Source: CAYMZZ01 sp046297935
GTDB lineage: Bacteria > Bacteroidota > Bacteroidia > Chitinophagales > Chitinophagaceae
Direction of reading: 5' to 3'
Assembly (NCBI GenBank): GCA_046297935.1
Contig: JBKBHA010000005.1
Span: 214,782 to 278,781 of the forward strand
Length of the DNA stretch: 64,000 nucleotides
Of the stretch, positions 43,901 to 51,930 are shown in pieces. The notes beneath the pieces are model-generated. The model worked only from the letters and a program-made list of their open reading frames with translations, ran no database searches and was not told where the DNA came from. The position numbers and the translations under genes were made by a program. How positions within the stretch are numbered: position 1 is the first letter of the stretch; every line of letters starts with the position of its first letter.

Positions 43901-45230
43901 AATAAAGCGTAACGCCTCCGGAAGTAGCCGGGGGAATAATAGTAAAACCAACATTGTTATCGCCATCAATTCCATCGACGGTGATGGGGGTAACAGGACC
44001 ATATGCCTTTACTCCGGTTAGAATTACATTGCTGAGATCCACCACAGCGCCCGGAGCAAAATTCAATGATCCATTTATCGAGTCGCCTTTAATGTCTGTA
44101 AAAGCTTCGCAAGGTGCGCCGTCTACGTACAGGTATTTATTTATGTTAAAAGTTCCTCTGAATGTTGTGAGGTGATTGGCTGCCAGCAACATACTGTCGA
44201 CCGTGTTAGTAAAATTCCCGTTTATCTGGAAATCTCCCTGGCAGGTGATCTTGTTTACAGTATTGTTCGTTCCGCTGATAAAAGCGGGCATATTAAAAAA
44301 TACCTTGTTGGCGGTGTTGTTGGCAGCAAAGCCTCCCGCGCCGGCAAAAACCAGCGAATCAGTAATTGTGTTGCCACTTCCCAACCTGGCTTGCGAGTTT
44401 ACATTGGCCAACGTAAAATAAAGCGATGATAAGATCGTATTGTTTATACTGATTTGATTATTGAGACCACCGCCTCCACCAATTACCCTGTTATACGTTC
44501 CGCCGTCGGTAAACAAATAAGTTAATGCGGTTATGGTAGATCCTGAAGCGTTGATGGTCTTGTTAAGGCCGCTTACCCGGAACTGAAAATTGTAGGTTAG
44601 GTTGGCATTAGTCAATTCGAGTGTCCGTACATTGTCGTTCTGACTGTAGAAAATATGCCCGGAAAGTCTTTTACCGGCCATATTGAAGACACCTCTGGTA
44701 ACTGTTGTGGAATTAGTACCCAGCGAGTTCGTCAATGTGGTTTGCACCAGGCTATCCGCTACTGTAAGACTTCCTCCCGCTTTGTCGATCAGCATGCCAA
44801 ATTCGCCCAACACGTTACCATTGCTGGTAATCGTATTCGCTGTGGCTCCTTTGAACGCAAATATCACAGAGTAGGTAGTCGTCGGATTTAAGGAAAGATC
44901 GCCCCAAACCTCAATAGTAAATGCGGAGTTGGCTGTAATGAAACGAGGGTTGTTAGGAACGGAATTGCTCCAGGTCATGTTGTTGCAGAACCCGTTTGCA
45001 TCTACCGTAATGGTACGGGTGGCAAGGGTTGTTCCAAAGCCGCTGTTAGCATCAAAGAAAACATTATCAGTCGGCGAAGGAATAATGCTGGGGATTGGCC
45101 CACCGCTGCTGCCCAATCTCCAGTGATTGAGATCACTCCAAACGCCGCCGCCGCCTACCCAATAATAATCGGCGGCCTGTAGTTTGGCAACCAATAAAAG
45201 CGTTAACAAGTAGAATAGACATTTTTTCAT
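40923..45230 (-). CDS. Large T9SS-secreted surface protein with three 'WVGGSGDWND' repeats
   Basis: 1435 residues. A signal peptide (1-19, ending LQA) leads to three copies of a tryptophan motif, YWVGGGGVWSDLNHW near residue 24, LYWVGGSGDWNDRSHW near 441 and RYWIGGSGDWNDPNHW near 813. Each opens a ~370-residue Asn/Thr/Gly-rich, probably beta-helical block with FxxxSGF and Cys residues. The C-terminus (last ~80) is a type A T9SS sorting domain ('LKVYPTVTESNVQVILPP', 'GVYLLRVINGNNVKSFKIVKR'). Likely an adhesin or matrix protein on the cell surface. Confidence 0.88.
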   Translation of the reverse strand: MKKCLFYLLTLLLVAKLQAADYYWVGGGGVWSDLNHWRLGSSGGPIPSIIPSPTDNVFFDANSGFGTTLATRTITVDANGFCNNMTWSNSVPNNPRFITANSAFTIEVWGDLSLNPTTTYSVIFAFKGATANTITSNGNVLGEFGMLIDKAGGSLTVADSLVQTTLTNSLGTNSTTVTRGVFNMAGKRLSGHIFYSQNDNVRTLELTNANLTYNFQFRVSGLNKTINASGSTITALTYLFTDGGTYNRVIGGGGGLNNQISINNTILSSLYFTLANVNSQARLGSGNTITDSLVFAGAGGFAANNTANKVFFNMPAFISGTNNTVNKITCQGDFQINGNFTNTVDSMLLAANHLTTFRGTFNINKYLYVDGAPCEAFTDIKGDSINGSLNFAPGAVVDLSNVILTGVKAYGPVTPITVDGIDGDNNVGFTIIPPATSGGVTLYWVGGSGDWNDRSHWSTSSGGAGGACVPFMNDDVIFDINSGLASGTVTTSSSSFCRDMNWMAGVGNVIFNESASSMFSAYGSVVLQPTVTMNATIELTGSTNTTVTINGNTAGTLQLGGRKTGSAVATIVDDWNSPTNGSITLTSGGLSLAGRTISVSSFISVGQVTRTLDISNATITTSTRWQYTGLNKFLVATGSYILSNQNFITNWQSGAPVHTYPKVDLAYAGTVNVFDINGTGFGELTFTSASPTSVARIDAINTIRKLEFKGAGYFVGAGNIIDTLILAGSRNYSFSGSSTINKYLKAQSAACTGLIEMRGNLTGGLAFGSSAVVLIDNVYMQNMSATGSITPIAFNGADAGGNSGWTISSAAGSDRYWIGGSGDWNDPNHWSTTSGGAPGACVPTVNDNVFFNAASGFTPGSKTVSIANGNAYCHNIDWTGAPNAPIWNKTGTWNMEIWGDSIILNPTATFNTLVIAKGPTPVFLKGNVLGNFDFNIDKPGSSLTILDDYSNGQTTIGLIKGALNASGRRLTILQVDNSGGTSNVFSVDISNSTIVAPFGWRYQGPVANHSLNAANSRITTGDFKAEGMQYDTVLVTGTINTDVAMNFTTVNRLVFTNPGSASTVGINGNNNTLTYVEYKGSGGIYGTNNVMDTLVFFPGNSYTFNGGSNNTIGNEWFGSGTPCRLTEIRSTNSTNATITKLNGPAEFDYIRVQRITAAGTLPFTAREHSTDLGNNINWNILPYNGAAPIFGLGSDTIVNSSDFPIVLRTHGFFGSPSSSYTWSDGSTADSLIVNSVGSYHISVGFPDGCVVRDTITVTLHSTLPITLTRFVAASRNCEVKIDWETDYAVNFSHFVIERSNDGRSFTAIAQIPYRQSSYTYSDPVNNNETQFYRLKMVDIDGSSTYSTVVAVRALCQLDNLKVYPTVTESNVQVILPPGYETAKLNLYTVSGQQMYPRLHGSGTVRSIELGPLPRGVYLLRVINGNNVKSFKIVKR

Positions 45231-45834
45231 AAGTATAGACTGTTTAATAATCCAGGTGATTATAGTATAAGCAAAGGATTATTTTTTTCATGATACGGAT
45301 TCGCTCAATCGCGGCAACATCTCGTTACCGGTATGCAGTAAAATTATGCCGGCGTGACGAACGAGGTTGTACAGGATGGAGATTGATTTGTACATTTATT
45401 AGTACATGATAACACTTAAAGTTCCTGGGCTCATTGCACATTACAGATCATGGCTCAAAGAGCCTGTTGTGCGTTCCGTTATCCTCTTGTGCAGACATGC
45501 AGGAATTTGTGCTTCGCAACAAGAAGGCGAGTAGCCAATCCACGAGGGAATTCCCTCCGAATTGAATGTTTTTCAGGGCAATAGAAAAGTTTGGTAAATC
45601 TGCTTCATGAATTCACAGAATATCCAAATTCATATTATATTTAAGTTACCTTCTTTCCTTATCCATTTTATCGTCAAAATAGGGCTTGGTAACAGCTAAG
45701 GACAGGGCCTGTTGTCATTTGGAGCATGTGACTGACATGCACGAAGTGCGCCGATGGGGAGATGGTTAATTGACGCTGATCTGCTACATCGCCAAACCCA
45801 AAGAGCTTGTGGGCAAAGGGAAATTATTCGGTTA
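45231..45834. other. Gene-free 604-bp interval at the left edge of the cassette array
   Basis: No credible gene. Bases 45788-45814 (ATCGCCAAACCCAAAGAGC then TTGTGGGC) resemble the closing part of the cassette sites found to the right, with CTTGTGG at 45806-45812 in the place of the GTT box. This could be a worn first site or the attachment end of the array. No integrase gene lies here. Confidence 0.5.
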
Positions 45835-46826
45835 ATGAGGTACTTATATCTGCCATTATTTTGGATTTCATTTTTTGCCTGCCGTTCTTGTGGTAATTGA
45901 GCCCGATGAAATTATATTCCCTTTTGACTCGTTGCGGATTGAATTCCGAACTGATTCATTGGGATATGAACCTGAAACCACTAATTTCAACAAGATTGCC
46001 CGGTCGGTAATCGAGGATCCAACATTGGGGCTCTGCCAGGGCGATAGTGAATATACAAACAACTTTTCGCCTCTTATAGATTATTCCAAGGAGCTCTCAG
46101 GGTACAGATATCAAGATCAGGAGTCTGTTCAGGCGTATTTACGCCAAATGAATAGCCGGCAGTCTTGCATTCTTCGAAGAGGGCGAAAAAATCCTCGTCA
46201 TAATCGGTATGCTGATCAAAATTGATAGACAAGAGGCGATTGAAAAATTTCCAATTCTACCGTTACGGCAGTATGACAGGAAAAATGACATAGAAACCAT
46301 CCGGTCCCCGAAAGTTTTTGCGAACTATATTTTGACACTTCCCTCGAAATCTTACAAACGATATCAGAAGCTGCTTGGGACACAGATTGCTTTTCTGGCA
46401 GAAAACCTGGGCTATGACCATCTAGTATTTCTGGGCGATGTAGATATTCCCTGGCTTAAAAGACTTGATACTTACGAAAGTTTTCAAGAAGCGTTACGTT
46501 ACTTGGTTGCCAATAAAATCGGTAAGCGATTTAATGGCGCCCTACAAGTTGGCGTACACGAGCTTCCGGGCTTTATAGAAAATCTTAGTTGGTTGGTTCG
46601 GACAAATGGCATCTTGCCATATATTCATTTTACCGATTCCGGGCAAAATGTTGTTGGAAATATATGTCAATATGGGAATGTCCATATTTCGACAAAAACT
46701 AAGGCCGCTGATAAACGGTTTAAAGGCGTCGTTACTAAAAGTGAGTTTATATATTTGACAGATACAAATTGTACAAATAGATTTTCAAAAGACGTTGCTA
46801 TCAAAGGCAGATCAATTACACTGTGA
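45835..46826 (+). pseudogene. Cassette 1: lipoprotein-type gene broken by two frameshifts
   Basis: ATG at 45835 opens a lipoprotein signal (MRYLYLPLFWISFFACRSCGN) that ends at TGA 45898. The protein continues one frame over from 45899 (EPDEIIFPFDSLRIEFRTDS) to about 46150, then in the third frame (AGSLAFFEEGEKILVIIGML onwards) to TGA at 46824-46826. Joined, the frames give about 330 residues of one secreted protein of unknown family. Two shifts suggest true decay rather than one sequencing error. It is the leftmost member of the cassette array. Confidence 0.75.
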
Positions 46827-46838
46827 CAGAAGCAAAAT

Positions 46839-47028
46839 GGGCGACAAATGTTTGCCGGAAGGCTGGCGCGCGGAAGAGCTATCGGCTGTTATACAACTTT
46901 CAGCTAGTGCCTGACCGAATCCTCTTTGGCTTTAGTCGTCAACTTCATCTTCCGTCTATCAATCGGCTTGAGTTGCCGCGTGGACAGTTATAAAATACCA
47001 GCCCTGCGGCAAGCCTCGAAGGTTAGCG
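46839..47028 (+). repeat. attC-like cassette site 1
   Basis: About 190 bp. Opening box GGGCGACAA is worn; inner boxes TTTGCCGG (46851-46858) and CGGCAAGC (47007-47014) pair; closing box GTTAGCG at 47022-47028. General architecture of all sites: box ending AAC, 3-6 unpaired bases, inner box, variable centre, complementary inner box, unpaired bases, then G-TT box. The bases after GTT belong to the next cassette. Confidence 0.65.
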
Positions 47029-47053
47029 TCAATCAATGACGGTACGTTTCATT

Positions 47054-47587
47054 ATGAAAAAATCTTTACGAATTATTGTTCTAATTGTTTCCTTGATGTT
47101 TATGACGTCGTGTAGCTCAGAGTATAAACAACTTGAAAAGTATTTTTATGCGAACTCTGTTTTACACAATGAACTTTCAGATAGTTTGATTAACTTTTGT
47201 AAAAGGAACCAAACTGAGGTAATACTAAGAAAGTCTAATTACGGTGAGACTGTAATTTCCTTTCAAATATTATTTGGCTCTGAAAGTACATTCTATCCTG
47301 TTTATTTTGATTCTACTTTTCAACGATATGATGATAACCCAAGTAAGACTTTAAGTTTTCACATACCGCCTCAGACAATCCATGTGTTCAATCGAATTGC
47401 ATATACTTCGATTTCAAGTGACTCGACTCAAACGTTTTTTGGTGGAGCATCGCATGTCAAAATGCAATTGGGAACACAAGGAGACGTCCAATACGGTATT
47501 TTAGTGGCGGCCGACACTAATGTTCATAAGCAATGCGTTGAAAGGTTGGCCGCAAATGTATGCTTGACTGAGAGAACGATTCCTTAG
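47054..47587 (+). CDS. Cassette 2: small lipoprotein, unknown family
   Basis: 177 residues from ATG 47054 (an in-frame ATG at 47036 adds six residues before the signal). Lipoprotein signal MKKSLRIIVLIVSLMFMTSC with Cys at residue 20. The mature part is mixed charged/beta with 'GETVISFQILFGSE' and 'SLSFHIPP'-like strands; no family recognised. Cassette boundaries: GTTAGCGTCA before the gene and TGCCGCTAAC after it, complementary at 9 of 10 positions. Confidence 0.7.
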   Translation: MKKSLRIIVLIVSLMFMTSCSSEYKQLEKYFYANSVLHNELSDSLINFCKRNQTEVILRKSNYGETVISFQILFGSESTFYPVYFDSTFQRYDDNPSKTLSFHIPPQTIHVFNRIAYTSISSDSTQTFFGGASHVKMQLGTQGDVQYGILVAADTNVHKQCVERLAANVCLTERTIP

Positions 47588-47604
47588 ACCGGAAATACTA
47601 GACT

Positions 47605-47802
47605 GCCGCTAACATTGGTTTGGCGCTATAGCGGTGGGATGAATAAATTCTCATCGTCCTGTTCACTATTCAGCTCCGGTTACGGCCGACGAATAACACC
47701 TGGTAACATAATTTAACATCAATTTTTTAACTTTATTCGGCTTTGATACGAGCCAATGGAACACGGAATACCGATACAGCCGCCAAGTCCTGAGCGTAAG
47801 CA
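47605..47802 (+). repeat. attC-like cassette site 2
   Basis: 198 bp. Opening box CGCTAAC (47607-47613), inner TTTGGCG (47619-47625) with CGCCAAG (47781-47787), closing box GTAAGCA (47796-47802), where GTT has become GTA. Confidence 0.75.
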
Positions 47803-47835
47803 GCAATTGACAGGCAGACTATACCAATCGAAGCA

Positions 47836-48405
47836 GTGAAACACTTACTACAATATATTGTTGACAATTTAGAAAGACTTAACCTTAGACACGAGATCCG
47901 TCGATTTGACTCTGGAGCGATAATGGTTGAAATATGGATTAATGACTGCTTTCATGTTATCCAGATAGATGACAAATCAATAGGACTTAGCTTAATTACA
48001 GAAGATACAACCCCTTTCGACATTATTACAGACGTATCATTTCTTGATGAAGGAGAATTCAAGACAGAATTTGAAAAAATTCTTCCTCAAAGGCAATCAG
48101 TTGAAAAGAAGACATTGGTAATTGACGGAACAAATTTCGAATCATTAGAAGATTTCTATTCCGAAGCTGATAAAATATTGACAAAAAATCTCGGATGGGG
48201 CACAGGACATAATTTAGATGCCTTTAATGACTTACTTAGAGGAGGCTTCGGAGTTCACGACTATGAAGAGCCAATAAAACTAATTTGGAAAAATTCAACT
48301 AAAAGCAAGGTTGACCTAAATGAACGTCGAGAAGGTGAAACACTTTACGATATTTTAGTCAGTATAATAAGAGACCATGAACACATTGAGTTTGTTGAGC
48401 AATAA
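47836..48405 (+). CDS. Cassette 3: barstar-family domain protein (possible immunity/RNase inhibitor)
   Basis: 189 residues starting at GTG 47836. The C-terminal half (about 92-189) has the barstar pattern: 'LVIDGTNFESLEDFYSEADKIL', 'LGWGTGHNLDAFNDLLRGGFG', 'IKLIWKNS' and a final helix 'LYDILVSIIRDHEHIEFVEQ'. The N-terminal ~85 residues form a separate unknown domain ('IMVEIWINDCFHVIQIDDK'). Barstar proteins block small secreted RNases, so this could be an orphan immunity gene. Boundaries: GTAAGCAGCAATTG before and CAACTGCTGCGTAC after. Confidence 0.75.
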   Translation: MKHLLQYIVDNLERLNLRHEIRRFDSGAIMVEIWINDCFHVIQIDDKSIGLSLITEDTTPFDIITDVSFLDEGEFKTEFEKILPQRQSVEKKTLVIDGTNFESLEDFYSEADKILTKNLGWGTGHNLDAFNDLLRGGFGVHDYEEPIKLIWKNSTKSKVDLNERREGETLYDILVSIIRDHEHIEFVEQ

Positions 48406-48410
48406 CAACT

Positions 48411-48655
48411 GCTGCGTACATTGTATGGGCAATATATCGGGGCGACAAATATATTCTCAGCTTTTTGCCTGCCGGCAGGCAGGTTCGCTACTGAGCTTCG
48501 GTTTCGGCAGCCGAATAATGCCGATCAATAGAATAAACAACGAGCTTTTGTATCTTTAATCCAGACGTTTCTTCGCAAGTCTGGACGGGTCGGCAGCGGC
48601 ACCGGGCAGACGGAACACAAAATACCGCCACATCGCCAATGCTTCAACGTTGGCA
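48411..48655 (+). repeat. attC-like cassette site 3 (with palindrome insert)
   Basis: 245 bp. Opening box CTGCGTAC (48412-48419), inner CATTGTATGGGC against GCCAATGC, closing box GTTGGCA (48649-48655). The centre carries CCTGCCGGCAGGCAGG at 48468-48483. Confidence 0.75.
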
Positions 48656-48678
48656 GCTATGTTAATTGACACACCCTA

Positions 48679-49092
48679 ATGACACGAAAAATTGTTCTCA
48701 TAATTCTGACACTAATAGGTTTTTACTATTGTTTTCGTTTTGGCTATATCTGGAGTGCATACGGACATGGCGGACAAATATTAGGAGTTCCATTTGCTTT
48801 AATTATGCTTACTACGACAATTATTTATTTTGCTCAGAAATCCCCCTCCAACAAAAGCAAGGCTTTCATCTTTTGCATCGTTTACTTTTTGACACTTGCC
48901 GCATTTAGCATAACAATAGAAGTCATCAGGGCGACAATGAAAAACTATTTTCAATTTTTGTACTATGAGCCAGGTGGCTATGTCAATAAAATATTTCTTG
49001 GTTGGGTATTATTTGGAACGTTAATTCTATTTGTGTCATTCAAGTACTCAAACAAGTTCATTAATGACAAGGCAATAAAAGTAGACAGTTAG
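48679..49092 (+). CDS. Cassette 4: four-span membrane protein
   Basis: 137 residues with four hydrophobic segments (IVLIILTLIGFYYCF, GVPFALIMLTTTIIYF, AFIFCIVYFLTLAAFSITI, IFLGWVLFGTLILFVSF). No family recognised. Starts 23 bases after the closing box of site 3. Its own end box has been lost together with the left half of site 4. Confidence 0.7.
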   Translation: MTRKIVLIILTLIGFYYCFRFGYIWSAYGHGGQILGVPFALIMLTTTIIYFAQKSPSNKSKAFIFCIVYFLTLAAFSITIEVIRATMKNYFQFLYYEPGGYVNKIFLGWVLFGTLILFVSFKYSNKFINDKAIKVDS

Positions 49093-49152
49093 ACTATGTT
49101 TGTTGACAGCTTTACAGAATACCGCCACATCGCCAATGCTGCAACGTTAAGC
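49093..49152 (+). repeat. attC-like cassette site 4, left half deleted
   Basis: Only the right half remains: CCGCCACATCGCCAATGC (49122-49139) and closing box GTTAAGC (49146-49152). The opening AAC box expected for cassette 4 (GCTGCCAAC) is absent. A deletion between gene 4 and the centre of the site explains this. Confidence 0.75.
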
Positions 49153-49171
49153 GCAAGCTAGCTACTATCAT

Positions 49172-49741
49172 ATGAAAGTCTTTAGGAATTCAATTTTTGT
49201 ACTTTTTCTATTTGCCGCGTGTAAGCAGGAAGCTGATACACGTTTTGTCTTCAAGGTTGATTCTTTGGTTAAAGACGCTGTTCTAGATTCCCTTCATTTT
49301 TCAGAGTTTCAATTTAAAACATACGTTGATGGAAAAGTTGAATTGGACTTGAAAGTTCCAGCGCAATCTGCTGACGCTTCATTTGGTCTGTTGGTAGATT
49401 CTTTACGTCTTTCTCTTGTCGGCAATGATGGATTCCATCCAAAAACCCTCTGGCTGAATTTTTCCAGAAGTGAAAGAAGTCCCTATTTTTTTACTTGCGG
49501 ACATACCGGACCTCTTTTTATCTCTAATCCGGATAGTACGACACAACCATGCATGGAGGCTCCGTTTAGATCGTGTGAGCTGACAATCTCTCGGCTGCCT
49601 GATTCTGCTAACTCGGAGCCCATCTGCGGTTGGGTAAAGGCAGAAACTCAAACTTATTATAGCATTCGGGAACCCGATAAAAAATTTAGATCCACTTTTG
49701 AGGGCCATTTTGTGGCAAAAAGATGGGATGTTAGACCTTAA
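49172..49741 (+). CDS. Cassette 5: small lipoprotein, unknown family
   Basis: 189 residues. Lipoprotein signal MKVFRNSIFVLFLFAAC (Cys 17), then a beta-rich domain with four Cys ('YFFTCGHTGPL', 'TQPCMEAPFRSCELTIS', 'EPICGWVKAE') that may form disulfides. Family not recognised. Boundaries GTTAAGCGC before and GCGCTTAAC after are exact reverse complements over 9 bases. Confidence 0.75.
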   Translation: MKVFRNSIFVLFLFAACKQEADTRFVFKVDSLVKDAVLDSLHFSEFQFKTYVDGKVELDLKVPAQSADASFGLLVDSLRLSLVGNDGFHPKTLWLNFSRSERSPYFFTCGHTGPLFISNPDSTTQPCMEAPFRSCELTISRLPDSANSEPICGWVKAETQTYYSIREPDKKFRSTFEGHFVAKRWDVRP

Positions 49742-49753
49742 TCGATCACCTGC

Positions 49754-49986
49754 GCTTAACAATGCATTGGCAATAGGCCGGCTGATTGAATAAGTAATCG
49801 ACTTTTGTTCGTTGATCGACTACAGCTGTGGGCTGGACGAACTCTGAATGCCCGGCTGGCATGAAGTGAGAAAGTTATCGCAGCCGGGCTTCAGGAGTAA
49901 ATTTGAGCTTAAGAATTAAACTCAGCATTGGTTCGAATTGGAGGATCGTTGAATGCCGCCACATCGCCAATGCTTTAATGTTAGCT
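49754..49986 (+). repeat. attC-like cassette site 5
   Basis: 233 bp. Opening box GCTTAAC (49754-49760), inner GCATTGGC (49764-49771) exactly complementary to GCCAATGC (49966-49973), closing box GTTAGCT (49980-49986). One of the clearest sites. Confidence 0.85.
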
Positions 49987-50018
49987 GTAATTTTTGACAG
50001 ACCCTAATTATTTCAACA

Positions 50019-50620
50019 ATGATTAAATTACCTCTACTTTTTTTATTGTAATCACAGTATTTTCTAGTTGTTCGGGACAAGTCCCAATTAAGAAAGATGA
50101 GTTAGTTATTTCGGAGTTCAATTGGAAACTAAAAATACCAGAGTTCCTAATTTCAGAAAATAATGACGAATGGAAAAAGGCACAAGACAGGGGCAAAAAA
50201 GTTATCGAAGATACATACAATGTTGAGCTAAAAAATAAAGTAAGAACGATTTTCATTTTTAAATCGACAGACCAAAGTTTTTTTGAAGCGACAAGTGAGA
50301 AAGTTAATCTAGAAATGGCATCCGATTATGTTGCAACTTGTAAAAGAATGAATGACATTTTTTATAACTCAATCGTGACACAAGTTACTAATGCAAAAGT
50401 GGACACATTACAAACTGTTGAAACCATTGATAATATTGAGTTTCAAACTTTGACTTCAAAAATGACATTTCCTAACGGCTTGACAAAAAATGCAATTATG
50501 TTCAGGCATCTATTCACAGACACAGAGTTGACAGTTAGTGTTATGTTTAGCAACGAACTGACAGGCAGACAAATTATTGAGGCTTTTAGAAAGTCGAGTT
50601 TTAGTTTTGATAAAAAGTAG
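50019..50620 (+). pseudogene. Cassette 6: lipoprotein gene with a one-base frameshift in a T7 run
   Basis: ATG at 50019 reads MIKLPLLFLL and stops at once. Beyond a run of seven T (50038-50044) the next frame reads 'FFIVITVFSSCSGQVPIKKDELV' and stays open to TAG 50618-50620. One extra T would restore a ~200-residue lipoprotein with lipobox FSSC. The rest has 'IFIFKSTDQSFFEATSEKVNLEM' and 'FRHLFTDTELTVSVMFS'; family unknown. Either a real or phase-variable frameshift, or a homopolymer sequencing error. Boundaries: GTTAGCTGTA and TACAGCCAAC (9 of 10). Confidence 0.75.
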
Positions 50621-50646
50621 AAGGTTGACGGCCAAAATAAAACTAC

Positions 50647-50842
50647 AGCCAACAAAAGTATTTGCAAAAGCGGGGCTGAAAAGTGTAATATCAGATATGT
50701 GCAGGCATCAGCAGTGGTTTGGGCTCGACGTTCAATGTTCAACTTTAGTGCTCAACTTCAACAACATATTTTCAATTGGACATTTGTACCGGACTGGACA
50801 ATCGATTAGTTCCCTGCGGTTGCAGGTAATCGAACGTTGCAA
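50647..50842 (+). repeat. attC-like cassette site 6
   Basis: 196 bp. Opening box AGCCAAC (50647-50653), inner TTTGCAAAAGCGGGG against TGCGGTTGCAGG (partial pairing), closing box GTTGCAA (50836-50842). Confidence 0.75.
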
Positions 50843-50895
50843 GCAATTTTTGACAACACCTTAAAATTCACAATAAAATGTAACGACACTTTTTT

Positions 50896-51393
50896 ATGTC
50901 AGCAATAGCATCATTTTACTTGTTGGACACATCAAAACTTGACGATTTAAAACAGAACGCAGAAGTCAGTATTAAGAAAGGGTTGTTCAGCAAAAAAGTG
51001 ACAGACAATTATTGGGACTATTTAGCAAGTAATGCGACAGAACTAAAAAGGTTTGACGGTTCAGGTTATGTTTATGCTAACTTGCTTGTCTTTTTGCAGG
51101 AAGAAAAAAATATAGACTTGTTGACAAACCAATATGACGACATTGCAAAGGAACTTGTTGCCAAAAGAGGTAGTTCACATTTTCTATTTACTCACAAACA
51201 GAAAGGCTCATTCTTGACTCAACTTGAGCCAAACTTGTTTTCACTGACAGAAATACAAAAGTTCAATTTAGACTTTTCAGAAGAAGCCGACGAAGAAACT
51301 GCAGCCATGACACTTGAAGCAATTAAACTCTTGCATGACAACTTAAGTAAAGTGGAACATGACAATAAAGTTTTACTACTCATTGTTGGATAA
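50896..51393 (+). CDS. Cassette 7: uncharacterised cytosolic protein
   Basis: 165 residues, no signal or membrane segment; alpha-rich and acidic ('MSAIASFYLLDTSKLDDLKQNA', 'FLTQLEPNLFSLTEIQKFNLDFSEEADEETAAM'). Family not recognised. Boundaries GTTGCAAGC and GCTTGCAAC are exact reverse complements over 9 bases; the closing copy begins 4 bases after the stop. Confidence 0.7.
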   Translation: MSAIASFYLLDTSKLDDLKQNAEVSIKKGLFSKKVTDNYWDYLASNATELKRFDGSGYVYANLLVFLQEEKNIDLLTNQYDDIAKELVAKRGSSHFLFTHKQKGSFLTQLEPNLFSLTEIQKFNLDFSEEADEETAAMTLEAIKLLHDNLSKVEHDNKVLLLIVG

Positions 51394-51399
51394 AGCTGC

Positions 51400-51599
51400 T
51401 TGCAACATTCGGTTTGGAAATATGGCGAGGCGACGAATACATGCTCAGCTTTTTGCCTGCCTGCCGGCAGGCAGGTTCGGCTGACCGACCACGGATGAGC
51501 AAGAGAATATATTTTCAACTTCAGCATCTTTAATCGGCTGCAGTTCCGGGCTATACGTTTTCAAATGCCCTGCCGAACGCAAAGCTGCGGCCGTTGGCT
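51400..51599 (+). repeat. attC-like cassette site 7 (with palindrome insert)
   Basis: 200 bp. Opening box TTGCAAC (51400-51406), closing box GTTGGCT (51593-51599), right inner box CGCAAAGC (51578-51585). The centre carries the 20-nt palindrome CCTGCCTGCCGGCAGGCAGG at 51456-51475. Confidence 0.8.
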
Positions 51600-51687
51600 A
51601 TAATTGTTTACGTAGGGGCTTTGTAAAAATCATGCTGAAAAGTGAAAAATATACCAAATCTTGGTATTTTTGATCTAAAATTGCTTT

Positions 51688-51930
51688 ATGGCTAAAAATA
51701 CTTCGATTCTGCTGGGCGAGCATTTTGAGAAGTTTATAAGCAAAGAAGTCTCTTCCGGCCGGTACGGTTCGGCAAGTGAAGTTGTCAGAACGGCATTGCG
51801 AATGCTCGAAGTTGAGGAGCAAAAAAGGGAGGCTCTGATTTCCGCTTTAATTCAGGGCGAGAAATCAAAACGGGTTGCGAATTTTGATCCTAAGGCGCAT
51901 GTGGAGAAACTTCATAAAAAGTACTTGTGA
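51688..51930 (+). CDS. parD: Cassette 8: ParD-type antitoxin
   Basis: 80 residues. Ribbon-helix-helix antitoxin of the CC2985/ParD type: 'NTSILLGEHFEKFISKEVSSGRYGSASEVVRTALRMLEVEE', then a basic C-terminal tail that would wrap the toxin. ParD binds its own promoter and neutralises ParE. The stop TGA overlaps the GTG start of parE, a coupled pair. One of the few two-gene cassettes; toxin-antitoxin pairs are typical stabilisers of large cassette arrays. Confidence 0.9.
   Translation: MAKNTSILLGEHFEKFISKEVSSGRYGSASEVVRTALRMLEVEEQKREALISALIQGEKSKRVANFDPKAHVEKLHKKYL

Noticed and set aside
41451..45126. Several 60-130-codon plus-strand frames opposite the T9SS gene
   Set aside because: They are shadows of the minus-strand repeats in a long, clearly coding gene.
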